Origin: Rhodothermales bacterium
GTDB taxonomy: Bacteria > Bacteroidota > Rhodothermia > Rhodothermales > VXPQ01
Assembly (NCBI GenBank): GCA_022825385.1
Contig: JAJDWX010000040.1
Span: 40,487 to 104,486, forward strand
DNA: 64,000 bases
Reading direction: 5' to 3'
Each line of letters opens with the position of its first letter. Position 1 is the first letter of the stretch. The notes beneath the pieces are model-generated. The model was not told the DNA's origin. It saw only the letters and a program-made list of their open reading frames with translations, and searched no databases. Position numbers and translations under genes: made by a program. Of this stretch, positions 53,293-63,018 are shown piece by piece.

Positions 53293-54075
53293 TTAATCGT
53301 CCGTTAGTATCCGTCCAAACCGACGTTCCCGATCCTGATAATCCCGAATGGCCTCGTACAACGCCTGCTGGCGAAACGCCGGCCAGTAGCAATCGGTGAC
53401 ATACAGTTCCGCATACGCCAGGCGCCACAGAAGAAAATTCGATATTCGAAACTCGCCGCCGGTGCGGATAAGCAAATCCGGGTCCGGCAAATACGACGTC
53501 ATCAGGGCAGATTCAAAAAGCGCTTCGTCGATATCGCCGGGCTCGAAGTCGCCTGCGCGCACGCGCTCCGCCAGTTTCCGAGCGGCGCGCACGATTTCGA
53601 GTCGTCCGCTATACGATACCGCAATGGTCAAGGTCATCCGGTCGTTGTCGCGCGTTTCGTCTATCGCTTCCTGCAACCTGCGCTGCACTTCGTCGGGCAT
53701 CCTGGACAAATCCCCTACGGCGCAAAGACGGATATTGTTCTTGTCCAGCGTCCTCTTTTCGTGGCGAATGCTGTGCAAAAGCAACCGCATGAGGGCGCGC
53801 ACCTCTTTGGAAGGCCGGTCCCAGTTTTCGTGGCTGAAGGTATAGAGCGTAAGATATTTCACTCCCAGCTGCGCGCACGCCTCGGCGACTTCCCGTACGG
53901 AATCGACCCCGGCGCGGTGTCCCGCCACCCGGCGCTTGCCCTGTTCGCGCGCCCAGCGCCCGTTTCCGTCCATAATCGCGGCAATATGGGACGGAATCTC
54001 CCCGCGCCGCTTCAGCGCATCCTGCAATGCTGCGTCGTCGTCCGTGCGCATATCCCTGTTTGCCGTAACCTGCAC
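53293..54075 (-). CDS. uppS: Undecaprenyl diphosphate synthase
   Basis: UppS makes the C55 lipid carrier for cell-wall sugars. The 260-residue cis-prenyltransferase has IMDGNGRWAREQGKRRVAGH (near residue 35), LTLYTFSHENWDRP (near residue 80) and the end segment LLIRTGGEFRISNFLLWRLAY (in part). It lies between rseP and bamA, in the conserved order dxr-rseP-uppS-bamA. The usual cdsA gene next to uppS is absent. Confidence 0.95.
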   Translation of the reverse strand: MQVTANRDMRTDDDAALQDALKRRGEIPSHIAAIMDGNGRWAREQGKRRVAGHRAGVDSVREVAEACAQLGVKYLTLYTFSHENWDRPSKEVRALMRLLLHSIRHEKRTLDKNNIRLCAVGDLSRMPDEVQRRLQEAIDETRDNDRMTLTIAVSYSGRLEIVRAARKLAERVRAGDFEPGDIDEALFESALMTSYLPDPDLLIRTGGEFRISNFLLWRLAYAELYVTDCYWPAFRQQALYEAIRDYQDRERRFGRILTDD

Positions 54076-54087
54076 CGTCGAAAAAAT

Positions 54088-55479
54088 CTACAAACGCAAA
54101 ATGTCGTTGAACACAAGAAATACCATAAAGGCGAGCAGCAGAACCATGCCCACCTGCTGCGTAACCATGCGAAACCGCAAGGACGGTTCCCGCCGGACGA
54201 TCCCTTCGTATATCAGAAAAACGAGATGGCCCCCGTCCAGCGCCGGAATAGGCAGAATATTGATGATGGCCAGCGTAATCGACAGCATCGCCAGGATATC
54301 CCAGAAAAGCCCGCCCCCGACTTCGGCGGCCTGATTAATAACCTGCGCGATCATGATCGGTCCGCCGAGATTTTCCCGAAGATCTTCCCGGCCCGTGAAA
54401 ATGCGTTTGAGGCTCAGCACGATGACCCGCGTGTTGACCCAGGTATCGCCTATGCCCGCAGCCACCGCTTCAAACAGCCCGTACCGCCGCTGCGCCGCGC
54501 CGAATTCCTGCATCAGCATGGCCCCCGTAGGCCGGTACACGCCGATAAAATACCCGGTTTCCTGCAGCGTCGGCGCGACCTGCGCTTCGGATACGACAAA
54601 GCCTCCGGCCGCCGCAGAATCGGACCGTAGCCAGCGGATGGTCACCGGACGCCCCTCGGTAGCCTGTATGCGCTCGATCATTTCCGCCCAAAAGCGGATT
54701 TCTTCTCCGTCCAGGGCCACGATGCGGTCCGCGGGGCGCAAGCCGGCCGAATCGGCGGGCGAACCCCGCAAGACGCCGCCAAGCCACGCCGGCGCGATAT
54801 GCACCCCGAGCCCGCCGCGACGGTTGATCTGGGTGAAAATGTCTTGCGGACCCTGCGCAACGAGGGTATCGCCGCCCCGAAGCGCCGTGACCGTGAACGG
54901 ATCCGCCGCCAGCGACTCCATGCTTTCGAAGTCCTCGTATCGTTCGAGGGGTTTGCCGTTTACCGCCAGCAGGCGATCCCCCGTACGCAAGCCCATATCG
55001 TAGGCAAGGGACGAATCCGCGACGAACACGGCGTCGATATTTTCCGCCGGAATCGTCGTCTCTCCGTACGAAAGCCGCAACCCGGTGAAAATCGCGAACG
55101 CCAGCAAGACGTTGAATACCACGCCCGCGGAAATCACGACCATGCGCTGCCACACCGGCTTTGCGCGAAACTCCCAGGGCTTCGGCGCCTCTTTCAGGCC
55201 GTCCGTATCCATACTCTCGTCCACCATGCCCACGATTTTCACATAGCCCCCGATCGGCGTGGCCCCCAGCACATATTCGGTCTCGCCAACCTGTTTTTTC
55301 AGGATTTTCGGCGGAAATCCGATGGAAAATCGCTCCACGCGCATCCCGAACAGCTTGGCGAACAGGAAATGCCCCATCTCGTGCACGAACACAAGCAGGG
55401 TAATGGCGAGAAGAAACGGAACAACGTACGACAGAAAAATCCCGGCGACGAGCCGGAAAATCTCAACAATTATCTCCAT
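54088..55479 (-). CDS. rseP: Site-2 protease RseP
   Basis: RseP cuts membrane-bound anti-sigma factors inside the bilayer. The 463-residue protein has the zinc motif VFVHEMGHFLFAKLF (near residue 33), PDZ domains in the middle (about residues 125-300; GLRTGDRLLAVNGKPL, GLRPADRIVALDGEE) and the third metal ligand in NILPIPALDGGHL (near residue 418). Start at MEIIVE (55479) matches the family N-terminus. The ECF/anti-sigma pair at 24 kb is a possible client. Confidence 0.93.
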   Translation of the reverse strand: MEIIVEIFRLVAGIFLSYVVPFLLAITLLVFVHEMGHFLFAKLFGMRVERFSIGFPPKILKKQVGETEYVLGATPIGGYVKIVGMVDESMDTDGLKEAPKPWEFRAKPVWQRMVVISAGVVFNVLLAFAIFTGLRLSYGETTIPAENIDAVFVADSSLAYDMGLRTGDRLLAVNGKPLERYEDFESMESLAADPFTVTALRGGDTLVAQGPQDIFTQINRRGGLGVHIAPAWLGGVLRGSPADSAGLRPADRIVALDGEEIRFWAEMIERIQATEGRPVTIRWLRSDSAAAGGFVVSEAQVAPTLQETGYFIGVYRPTGAMLMQEFGAAQRRYGLFEAVAAGIGDTWVNTRVIVLSLKRIFTGREDLRENLGGPIMIAQVINQAAEVGGGLFWDILAMLSITLAIINILPIPALDGGHLVFLIYEGIVRREPSLRFRMVTQQVGMVLLLAFMVFLVFNDILRL

Positions 55480-55582
55480 TGATCTCGATATGCTGTGAAA
55501 TGCTGCGAATCGCCCCGTACAAGGCGCGTTCAACAAGAACGGGGCCCAGAGCAGTCCTGAAAAGCAGTAGTAAAGGGGTACG

Positions 55583-56824
55583 TTATACGGGAATCGACGG
55601 AATATGTTTCAGGACCGCGCGGCGGGCCTCGGCGTCGCAGGCGACAAGGTCTTCGAGCGACGGGTCCGCTTGCGCAGGGATGCGGCCAAGCGCTTCGCCA
55701 ATCAGGTCGGAAATGTCCGTGAAGCGAATTTTTTCCTCCAGAAAAAGGGCGACGGCTTGCTCGTTCGCCGCGTTCAGGACGGCCGGCGCCGTCCCGCCAG
55801 CGGCGAGGGCCTCGTACGCAAGGTCGAGACACGGGAATTTGGCGCGGTCCGGCGGTTCGAAATGCAAATGCATGACGTCCGACCAATCGAGGCGCTCGCG
55901 CGGCGCGGCCCACCGCTCCGGGTAACTCAGCGCATACTGAATCGGCAGGCCCATATCCGGCAGGCCCAGCTGCGCCTTGACGGAACCGTCCTCGAAAACC
56001 ACGAGGGAATGCACGATGGACTGCGGATGCGTCAGCACCGCGATGCGCTCCGGCGGCATGTCGAAAAGCCAATGCGCCTCCACCACTTCCAGCCCCTTGT
56101 TCATCATGGTGGCCGAGTCGATCGTAATCTTGGCCCCCATCGACCAGTTCGGATGCGCGAGGGCTTCCGCTTTGGAGATGGTCCCGAACGTTTCCGCGGG
56201 GCGCGTCCGAAATGGCCCGCCCGACGCCGTCAGCGCCAGCGATTCGACGCTCCGCTCGGGTTCGCCCGCAAGGCACTGAAAAATAGCCGAATGCTCGCTA
56301 TCGACAGGCAGCAACATCCCCTGGTCGTCTTGCAGAAGGGATGTGACCAGGCGCCCGGCGACCACCAGGGTTTCCTTGTTCGCCAGGGCTACTTTTTTCC
56401 CGGCGCGCAGCGCGGCGAGGACGGATTCAAGCCCGGCGAAGCCCACAAGCGCCGCCACCACCGTATCTGTTTCGTCCAGCGCCGCCGCCTCGCAAAGCCC
56501 TTCCTGTCCCGTCAGTACGCGGACGCCGAGCGGGCAGAGCGCTTCCTCGACCTGCTTGCGGCGGCGGGCGTCTCCTATGACCACGCATGCCGGCGAAAAT
56601 TCCCGGGCCTGCGCAATCAGAAGTTCCGCGTTCGAACCGGCGGTCAGCGCGCGCACGTCGAGGCGGTTCGGGAAAAGGCGTACGACGTCCAGCGTTTGCG
56701 CGCCGATGGAGCCGGTCGATCCCAATATGCTCAGTCGCTGTACGTCCGCCTCCTGATCGGGCGAACGCGCAGGTCGCGTATGCGTCGAATGCATGGAGCG
56801 CAAGGAAGGTATTGTTTTGTGCAT
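55583..56824 (-). CDS. dxr: 1-deoxy-D-xylulose 5-phosphate reductoisomerase
   Basis: Dxr carries out the second step of the MEP isoprenoid pathway, which feeds UppS. The 413-residue protein has the NADPH loop LSILGSTGSIGAQTLDVV (near residue 31), ANKETLVVAGRLV (near residue 145), LPVDSEHSAIFQCL and the substrate loop LTASGGPFRTRP, plus MGAKITIDSATMMNKGLEVVEAHWLF (in part). The N-terminus before the loop is about 25 residues longer than usual, so ATG 56794 could be the real start. Confidence 0.94.
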   Translation of the reverse strand: MHKTIPSLRSMHSTHTRPARSPDQEADVQRLSILGSTGSIGAQTLDVVRLFPNRLDVRALTAGSNAELLIAQAREFSPACVVIGDARRRKQVEEALCPLGVRVLTGQEGLCEAAALDETDTVVAALVGFAGLESVLAALRAGKKVALANKETLVVAGRLVTSLLQDDQGMLLPVDSEHSAIFQCLAGEPERSVESLALTASGGPFRTRPAETFGTISKAEALAHPNWSMGAKITIDSATMMNKGLEVVEAHWLFDMPPERIAVLTHPQSIVHSLVVFEDGSVKAQLGLPDMGLPIQYALSYPERWAAPRERLDWSDVMHLHFEPPDRAKFPCLDLAYEALAAGGTAPAVLNAANEQAVALFLEEKIRFTDISDLIGEALGRIPAQADPSLEDLVACDAEARRAVLKHIPSIPV

Positions 56825-56955
56825 CTCCCGGAAAATTTACGCAGGGCGATCCGGACGCCCATGACCGCATGAAACATACCGCGCCGGAAAACAATATCAA
56901 AAGGCAGTCCGATTCGATCTTGCCGCCCGCGCGCCGTACGCGCTGCGGACACCCT

Positions 56956-58848
56956 ATGTATACGCTGATACGAACGTTCTCCTTGCCTGCCCGGTCATGG
57001 GCTGGCGCGCTTTTGCTTGCCGCGCTGCTCTCGGCGCCGTTTGCCGACGCGGCGGGCCAATCGCGGGAGGACCCGCAAATGGCCCGTTTTCGCCTGGCCG
57101 ACGCTTTTATGCGGGCGGGACAGTTCGAACAGGCCATTGGCTTGCTGGAGGATCTGTACGCGGGCGCCCCGCGCAACGAAACGTTCTACCAGAAACTGAA
57201 AGAGGCCTACGAGAACGTCAAGCGCTACGACGAAGCCATTGCGCTCATCCAGTCGCGGCTGGCCGATACGCGCTCCGCGGCGCTCCTCTCGGACCTGGCG
57301 CGCATCCGCTATTTGCAAGGAGACGAGGAAGCGGCCCGGGCAACGTGGGAAGAAGCCGTGGCCACGGCGCCCGCCGATCCGATGGCCTGGCGGGTCGCAT
57401 ACCAGTCCCTGGTCGCAGTGCGGCAGTTCGACCAGGCCGTCTCCTTGCTTGAAGAAGCGCGGGAAGCCACAGGAATGCCTGCGCTGTTCCGGGTGGACCT
57501 GGCCTGGCTATGCAGCATTTCGGGGCGTTACGGGCAGGCCGCGGAAGAATACCTGGCCCTCCTCAAGGAAAACGAGGGACATCTGGATTTCGTGCGGGCG
57601 CGCATGACGCCCTTTATGGAGGACCAGGAGGCGCTGGCCCCCAGCATCGCGGCGGCGCGGAATGCCGTCCAGACCGATCCGCTCTACCGGGCATGGCGCG
57701 AATTACTGGGATGGCTGTACGCCGAGGCGGCGGATTTTCCGCGCGCGCTGGAAGAATACCGGGCCATAGACGGATTGGAAAACGGTCAGGGGAGCAGGCT
57801 GTTCGAATTTGCCCTTGCGGCGGCCGACGCCGGGGCCTGGGAAGAAGCAGCCAAAGCCTGGCAGGAAGTGTTGACGCGGTATCCGGACGCCCCGGCGGCG
57901 CCGCGAACGCTTGCCGCTTTGGGCGCTATGCATACGCAGCAGGCAGAGGAAATCGGGGAACGCGCCTTTGACGAAACCGGCCAGCGCATCCCGGCGCCGC
58001 ATTACGAGCGGGCGCTGGTCGCCTACCAGACGTTCCTGCAAGAGCACCCGAACCATGCGATGTATCCGGACGTGCTGCACCGCGTCGGGCGCCTGCAACA
58101 GGATGTGTTTCTTGACGTCGGCGGCGCCGAGTCCGTTTTCCTGCAAGCCCTTGCTGCTTTTCCAAACACCCGCGCCGCCGACCGGGCCGCGTTCGACCTG
58201 GCGCATATCGCCATCGCGCGGGGACAACTGGACGAGGCCCGCCTCCGCTTCAACCGGCTCGTCGAACGACTGCGGACGGGCGAACTGGCCGAGCAAGCCC
58301 GGTTCGATCTGGCGCGCATTCATCTGTTCGCCAAAGAATTCGACGCGGCGCTGGCCCTGGTGGATATTCTCGACGCGCATACCTCGACAAACATTTCCAA
58401 CGATGCGATCGCCCTGAAAATATTGCTCCTCGAAAATCGCGGCCCCGATTCGCTTGACACGCCGCTCCGGCGGTATGCGGGCGCCCTGCTTGCCCAAAAA
58501 CAACGACAACCGCTGGCCGCCCTCGACTCGCTGGACGCCTTGCTCGCCGCATACCCCGGCCATGCGCTGGCGGACGAAGCCCGTTTCCTGCGCGGGGAAA
58601 TCCTGCTTGCCGCCGGGCGCCGCGAGGAGGCGTACGCAACGTTTGCGGAAATTCCCCTGATCCATCCGGCGAGTTTCCTGACGGACCGGGCGCTTTTCGA
58701 AGCCGCAGGCATTTTGTCGCGCGACCCGGATACCCGGGAAGAAGCCGCCGCCGCGTACCGACGATTATTGTCCGAATATCCCGGCTCCCTCCTTGCGGAC
58801 AAGGCCCGCGACCGCCTCCGTCGCCTCCGGGACGACGAGGGCGTCTGA
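56956..58848 (+). CDS. Exported TPR protein
   Basis: The 630-residue protein has a signal peptide (residues about 1-36) and many 34-residue tetratricopeptide-type repeats across nearly its full length, with patterns such as GQFEQAIGLLEDLYAGAP, KEFDAALALVDI and HALADEARFLRGEILLAAGRREEA. It would act as a protein-binding scaffold in the periplasm or at the outer membrane. It is divergent from dxr, with a 131-base shared promoter region, and 52 bases upstream of the asparagine synthetase-like gene on the same strand. The track start at 56587 is antisense to dxr and rejected. Confidence 0.8.
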   Translation: MYTLIRTFSLPARSWAGALLLAALLSAPFADAAGQSREDPQMARFRLADAFMRAGQFEQAIGLLEDLYAGAPRNETFYQKLKEAYENVKRYDEAIALIQSRLADTRSAALLSDLARIRYLQGDEEAARATWEEAVATAPADPMAWRVAYQSLVAVRQFDQAVSLLEEAREATGMPALFRVDLAWLCSISGRYGQAAEEYLALLKENEGHLDFVRARMTPFMEDQEALAPSIAAARNAVQTDPLYRAWRELLGWLYAEAADFPRALEEYRAIDGLENGQGSRLFEFALAAADAGAWEEAAKAWQEVLTRYPDAPAAPRTLAALGAMHTQQAEEIGERAFDETGQRIPAPHYERALVAYQTFLQEHPNHAMYPDVLHRVGRLQQDVFLDVGGAESVFLQALAAFPNTRAADRAAFDLAHIAIARGQLDEARLRFNRLVERLRTGELAEQARFDLARIHLFAKEFDAALALVDILDAHTSTNISNDAIALKILLLENRGPDSLDTPLRRYAGALLAQKQRQPLAALDSLDALLAAYPGHALADEARFLRGEILLAAGRREEAYATFAEIPLIHPASFLTDRALFEAAGILSRDPDTREEAAAAYRRLLSEYPGSLLADKARDRLRRLRDDEGV

Positions 58849-58900
58849 AGCCGCCCGCCTTTCGAACCTTTGCCCCCGAATCACCCGGCTCGTCAAAACC

Positions 58901-60175
58901 ATGCCTCTTCGCAGTATTCGATTGCTGTTGCTGGCCGCGCTGCTGCCGCTCGCCGCGATGTCTGCACGGGCGCAGGACGTCCTCATTCCCATGGACATTC
59001 GGCAGTCCAACCACCTGAAGGCGTACGGCGTCGCGTTCTGGCTGCTTGAACAGGGCGAGCCCGTGGACTGGCTGCTCAACTACCGGGGCGGCTCCTTCCT
59101 GAGCGCCGGGTTCGACCGGCTCGAAGAAGAATTGCAGGTGCGCGGCGTGTATTTCGAACGCATTGGGCCAGACGCCTCCGCCCGCATCGTGGCCGAAGTA
59201 GAAAGCGAAGAATACAACACGGCGACCGTACGCCTCGAAACGGCGCCGAATATCGCCGTGTACGCGCCGGAGCAAACGCTCCCCTGGGACGACGCCGTCC
59301 TGCTGGCGCTCGAATACGCCGAAGTGCCGTACGACATGCTGTACGACGACGCCATTCTGGACGGAGCGCTCCGCGAATACGACTGGCTGCACCTGCATCA
59401 CGAAGATTTCACGGGGCAATACGGCAAATTCCTGCAATACCGGAACATACCCTGGTACATCGAACAGCAACGGAAGGCCGAGGCCATGGCCGCGCGGTAC
59501 GGCTTTCGCAAGACCAGCCGCCTGAAACTGGAAGTGGCCCAGACCATCAAGGACTATGTGGCGCAAGGCGGCTTCCTCTTCGCCATGTGCTCCGGCACGG
59601 ATACCTACGATATCGCGCTGGCGGCGCGCCAGACCGACATTGTGCCGTCCGAGTACGACGGCGACCCCGTGGACCCCGACGCCCTGTCGCGCCTTGATTA
59701 CGACGCAACGCTCGCATTCGAGCATTTTACGCCCGTATTCCATCCCGGCGAATACGAACACGCAAACATCGACGTCGGCCCGCCGCCGCCCGCCTTGCGG
59801 AATCAGGCCGTCGACTATTTCACGCTGTTCGACTTCAGCGCGAAATGGGACCCGGTGCCCACCATGCTCACGCAGAATCATGTGGCTACCGTCAAGGGAT
59901 TCGTTGGGCAAACCACCAGTTTTCGCAAGCGCCTTGTGAAACCGTCGGCGGTCGTGCTGGCGGAAGCGCCCAACCGGGACGAAGTCAAGTACTTGCACGG
60001 GAATTTCGGAGAAGGGACCTTTACGTTCTACGCCGGCCACGACCCGGAGGATTATCAGCATTTCGTAGGCGATCCGCCCACGGACCTCGACTTGCACAAG
60101 AATTCGCCGGGCTACCGACTCATCCTGAATAATATTCTCTTCCCCGCCGCAAAGAAGAAAAAGCAAAAAACCTGA
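58901..60175 (+). CDS. Exported 'asparagine synthetase B'-annotated Bacteroidota family protein
   Basis: The 424-residue protein has a signal peptide (about residues 1-24) and a start VLIPMDIRQSNHLKAYGVAF, VDWLLNYRGGSFL that is typical of a Bacteroidota family often named asparagine synthetase B. It has no glutamine-amidotransferase cysteine at position 2 and no ATP pyrophosphatase loop, so the name is likely wrong. A segment GGFLFAMCSGTDTYDIALAA (in part, near residue 225) and a late HGNFGEGTFTFYAGHDPEDYQH suggest a GATase-like or DUF4159-like fold. Function unknown. Confidence 0.7.
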   Translation: MPLRSIRLLLLAALLPLAAMSARAQDVLIPMDIRQSNHLKAYGVAFWLLEQGEPVDWLLNYRGGSFLSAGFDRLEEELQVRGVYFERIGPDASARIVAEVESEEYNTATVRLETAPNIAVYAPEQTLPWDDAVLLALEYAEVPYDMLYDDAILDGALREYDWLHLHHEDFTGQYGKFLQYRNIPWYIEQQRKAEAMAARYGFRKTSRLKLEVAQTIKDYVAQGGFLFAMCSGTDTYDIALAARQTDIVPSEYDGDPVDPDALSRLDYDATLAFEHFTPVFHPGEYEHANIDVGPPPPALRNQAVDYFTLFDFSAKWDPVPTMLTQNHVATVKGFVGQTTSFRKRLVKPSAVVLAEAPNRDEVKYLHGNFGEGTFTFYAGHDPEDYQHFVGDPPTDLDLHKNSPGYRLILNNILFPAAKKKKQKT

Positions 60176-60234
60176 CCCCGGCCCGGCAGGCGCTTGCCGC
60201 GCATACGCCCTGCTTCAGTAAAGCCCAAGCCGTT

Positions 60235-60717
60235 ATGAATGTGTCCAACGCATGCGCGCTGCGAACCGCCGCAGTCCTGACGCTCTGTATGCTGGCGACG
60301 ACCGGGATCGAACCCGTCCATGCGCAACGGCAAGCGGGCAGCGCGGGGGCGGGGGTGCAGTTCGGAACGCCCGGCGGCGTCTCCTTCAAGTGGTACAGGA
60401 CGCCGAGGTTCGCCTACGAGGGGCTGGCCGCATGGAATCTCAACGATTTTTTCTTTCTTTCCTGGCACGTATTGCAGGAACGGACTATCCCTGCTTCCCC
60501 GCTTGGTTATTATTTTGGGGCAGGCCTCGCGACAAGCATCCGGAAAAAGGAATCGAAAGAAGATTTCGTTGCGGGCGTCAGCGGAACGTTCGGGGTCCAT
60601 TTTTTTACAGATCGCTACGAAATCTTTTTGCAAGCGACCCCCCGATTCGACCTGCTTCCCGGGACCGAGGGCCACCTTGGCGGCGGCATCGGGGTGCGCT
60701 ACTATTTCCGGAAATAA
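60235..60717 (+). CDS. Small exported outer-membrane-barrel-like protein
   Basis: The 160-residue protein has a signal peptide (about residues 1-30) and a mature part of alternating polar and hydrophobic residues with many Gly and aromatic residues, ending in GGGIGVRYYFRK. A final aromatic strand of this type is the usual signature of an outer-membrane beta-barrel. It lies 59 bases after the asnB-like gene and 28 bases before the rmlD-like gene. Function unknown. Confidence 0.6.
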   Translation: MNVSNACALRTAAVLTLCMLATTGIEPVHAQRQAGSAGAGVQFGTPGGVSFKWYRTPRFAYEGLAAWNLNDFFFLSWHVLQERTIPASPLGYYFGAGLATSIRKKESKEDFVAGVSGTFGVHFFTDRYEIFLQATPRFDLLPGTEGHLGGGIGVRYYFRK

Positions 60718-60745
60718 CCATGCCCCTGTTTCGTCCATAAAATTC

Positions 60746-61645
60746 ATGTTGTACGAGCGCATACTGGTAACGGGAGCAAACGGCCTGCTCGGCACGGAAC
60801 TGATTGGCCTGCTGGGCCGACATCCCGAATACGATGTCCTGGCCACGGGTCGCAGCGAAACGAGCCGGTCCGAAGGGTCGCACGGATACATGCCGCTGGA
60901 TATTACGGCGAAACGCGACGCGCGACAGGCGATCCGGGATTTCCAGCCCACCGTGGTGATCAACTGCGCGGCCATGACCGACGTCGATCGCTGCGAAACG
61001 GACCGGGAAGCTTGCTGGAAAGTGAATGTGGACGCCGTGGAAACGCTTGCGCGGCAATGCAAGGATATCGGCGCGCGCCTCATCCAGCTTTCCACGGATT
61101 TCGTGTTCGACGGGCTGGACGGTCCGTACCACGAAGACGCCCGCCCGAATCCTGTGAATTTCTATGGGAAATCCAAACAAGCCGCCGAGAATGCGGTGCG
61201 GAAAGCCGGCTTCGGCAAATGGGCTATTGTCCGCACGGTCCTGGTCTACGGGGCTGCGTCGCGCGCGAACCGCTCCGATTTCGTACTTTGGTTGCTGGAA
61301 CGGCTGTCGGCGGGACAATCCGTCCGGATCGTTACGGACCAGTGGCGGAACCCTACCTGCGTAACAGACCTGGCCGAAGGCGTCGAACGCCTCGTGCAGC
61401 GGCGGCGCGGCGGCGTCTTTCATCTTTCGGGAGCGGAATGGATGTCCATGTACGACTTTGCCCAAACGATCGCCGAGACGTTCGGCCTGGACGCCGGGCT
61501 GATCCAGCCGGTCGATAGCGCCACGTTTCGGCAAACCGCCGAGCGGCCGGCCAAAACAGGATTGATTATTCTGAAAGCCCAAACAGAACTCGATTACCGC
61601 CCCAGGCCCCTCCGGGAGCGCCTGCGCAAGATCGGGCGTCCGTAG
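60746..61645 (+). CDS. RmlD-like NAD-dependent sugar-nucleotide reductase
   Basis: The 299-residue short-chain dehydrogenase of the RmlD (dTDP-4-dehydrorhamnose reductase) group has the loop ILVTGANGLLGTELIGLL at the start, VVINCAAMTDVDRCE (near residue 73), the STDFVFDGLDGPYHED catalytic segment (near residue 115) and YGKSKQAAENAV with the Tyr/Lys pair (near residue 142). No other rhamnose genes are nearby, so the substrate could be another sugar nucleotide. ATG 60746 is chosen for the full Rossmann loop. Confidence 0.82.
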   Translation: MLYERILVTGANGLLGTELIGLLGRHPEYDVLATGRSETSRSEGSHGYMPLDITAKRDARQAIRDFQPTVVINCAAMTDVDRCETDREACWKVNVDAVETLARQCKDIGARLIQLSTDFVFDGLDGPYHEDARPNPVNFYGKSKQAAENAVRKAGFGKWAIVRTVLVYGAASRANRSDFVLWLLERLSAGQSVRIVTDQWRNPTCVTDLAEGVERLVQRRRGGVFHLSGAEWMSMYDFAQTIAETFGLDAGLIQPVDSATFRQTAERPAKTGLIILKAQTELDYRPRPLRERLRKIGRP

Positions 61646-61717
61646 GCGCGACATCCGACCCGGCGTTCGCATTTTCCGCCGCGCAACCCATCGTTTGCCT
61701 TAATCAGAATATCCCAA

Positions 61718-62998
61718 GTGATCGACATTCAGATACTTCGCGAAGACCCCGAACGGATCCGCAAAGCCATCCGGGACAAGGGAACCGGGGACCCGGCGCG
61801 GGTCGACGAACTGGCGGAACTGGATCGGCAGCGCCGGAAGCGTCTGGCGGCGCTCCAGGCGGCGCAAGCGCGATCCAACGCCGTATCGAAGGACATCGGG
61901 CGCTACATGCGAAGCGGTCGCGCCGAGGAAGCCGAGGCGCTTATCGCCGAATCGAACGAACTGAAAGCGTCCATCCGGGAAAATCAGGAAGCCGCTGCCG
62001 AGGCAAACGAACGCCTGTCGCAAGGCCTCCTCGAAATTCCGAATATCCCCCAGCCCGACGTGCCCGTGGGGCGTACGCCGGCGGAAAACCAGGTCGTCGC
62101 CCGGCGAGGCGAGCCGCGCGCGTTCGATTTCGAGCCGCTTCCGCACTGGGAATTGGCCGAGCAGCATGGACTGATCGATTTCGAGCGCGGCGCCAACGTT
62201 TCCGGGGCCGGATTTCCTTTCTACCGGGGCAAGGGAGCGCGACTCCAGCGAGCGCTTGTCAATTACTTCCTGGACCTCGCCACAGCGCGCGGAGGCTACG
62301 AGGAAATACAAGCCCCGCTGCTGGTAAATGCGGACAGCGCGCGCGGCACCGGGCAGCTCCCGGACAAGGAGGACCTGATGTACGAAGTCGCCCGGGACGG
62401 GCTGTACCTGATTCCCACGGCGGAAACGCCGGTGACCAACCTGCATCGCGGGGAAATTCTGGACGGGAGCCGCTTGCCGATCCGGTACGCGGCCTGGACG
62501 CCCTGTTTTCGGCGCGAGGCGGGTTCGTACGGCAAGGACGTGCGCGGGCTGAACCGCCTGCACCAGTTCGACAAAGTGGAACTCGTCTGGTTTACCCGCC
62601 CGGAGCAAAGCGGCGAAGCGCTGGAAACCCTGCGGAGCGACGCAGAACGTCCGCTGAAAGGATTGGGCCTCGTCTGGCGCGTCCTGTTGATGTGCACGGG
62701 GGACATGGGCTTTACGCAAGCCAAAAAATACGATCTGGAGGTCTGGAGTCCGGGTCAGGACCGCTGGCTCGAAGTGTCTTCGATATCGAATTTCGAAGAT
62801 TTTCAGGCCCGGCGGATGCAGATTCGGTGCCGCCTCGAAGACCGTAAAAAACCGGCGCTCGCGCACACCCTCAACGGATCGGGACTTGCGCTTCCGCGCG
62901 TCGTGGCGGCGTTGCTCGAACAGCGCCAGCAGCGCGACGGAAGCATCGCCATCCCGGAGGCGCTGCAACCCTGGACCGGTTTTGACCGTATCGGGTAA
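61718..62998 (+). CDS. serS: Seryl-tRNA synthetase
   Basis: SerS charges tRNA-Ser (one tRNA-Ser gene is at 23.0 kb). The 426-residue class II enzyme has the long N-terminal coiled-coil arm (about residues 28-105), motif 2 FRREAGSYGKDVRGLNRLHQF (in part, near residue 265), a serine-binding TAETPVTNLHR segment and motif 3 LNGSGLALPRVVAALLE near residue 390. The start codon is GTG at 61718, giving the family-normal MIDIQILRE N-terminus. Confidence 0.96.
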   Translation: MIDIQILREDPERIRKAIRDKGTGDPARVDELAELDRQRRKRLAALQAAQARSNAVSKDIGRYMRSGRAEEAEALIAESNELKASIRENQEAAAEANERLSQGLLEIPNIPQPDVPVGRTPAENQVVARRGEPRAFDFEPLPHWELAEQHGLIDFERGANVSGAGFPFYRGKGARLQRALVNYFLDLATARGGYEEIQAPLLVNADSARGTGQLPDKEDLMYEVARDGLYLIPTAETPVTNLHRGEILDGSRLPIRYAAWTPCFRREAGSYGKDVRGLNRLHQFDKVELVWFTRPEQSGEALETLRSDAERPLKGLGLVWRVLLMCTGDMGFTQAKKYDLEVWSPGQDRWLEVSSISNFEDFQARRMQIRCRLEDRKKPALAHTLNGSGLALPRVVAALLEQRQQRDGSIAIPEALQPWTGFDRIG

Positions 62999-63018
62999 GC
63001 CACACTGGATAAGCCCCC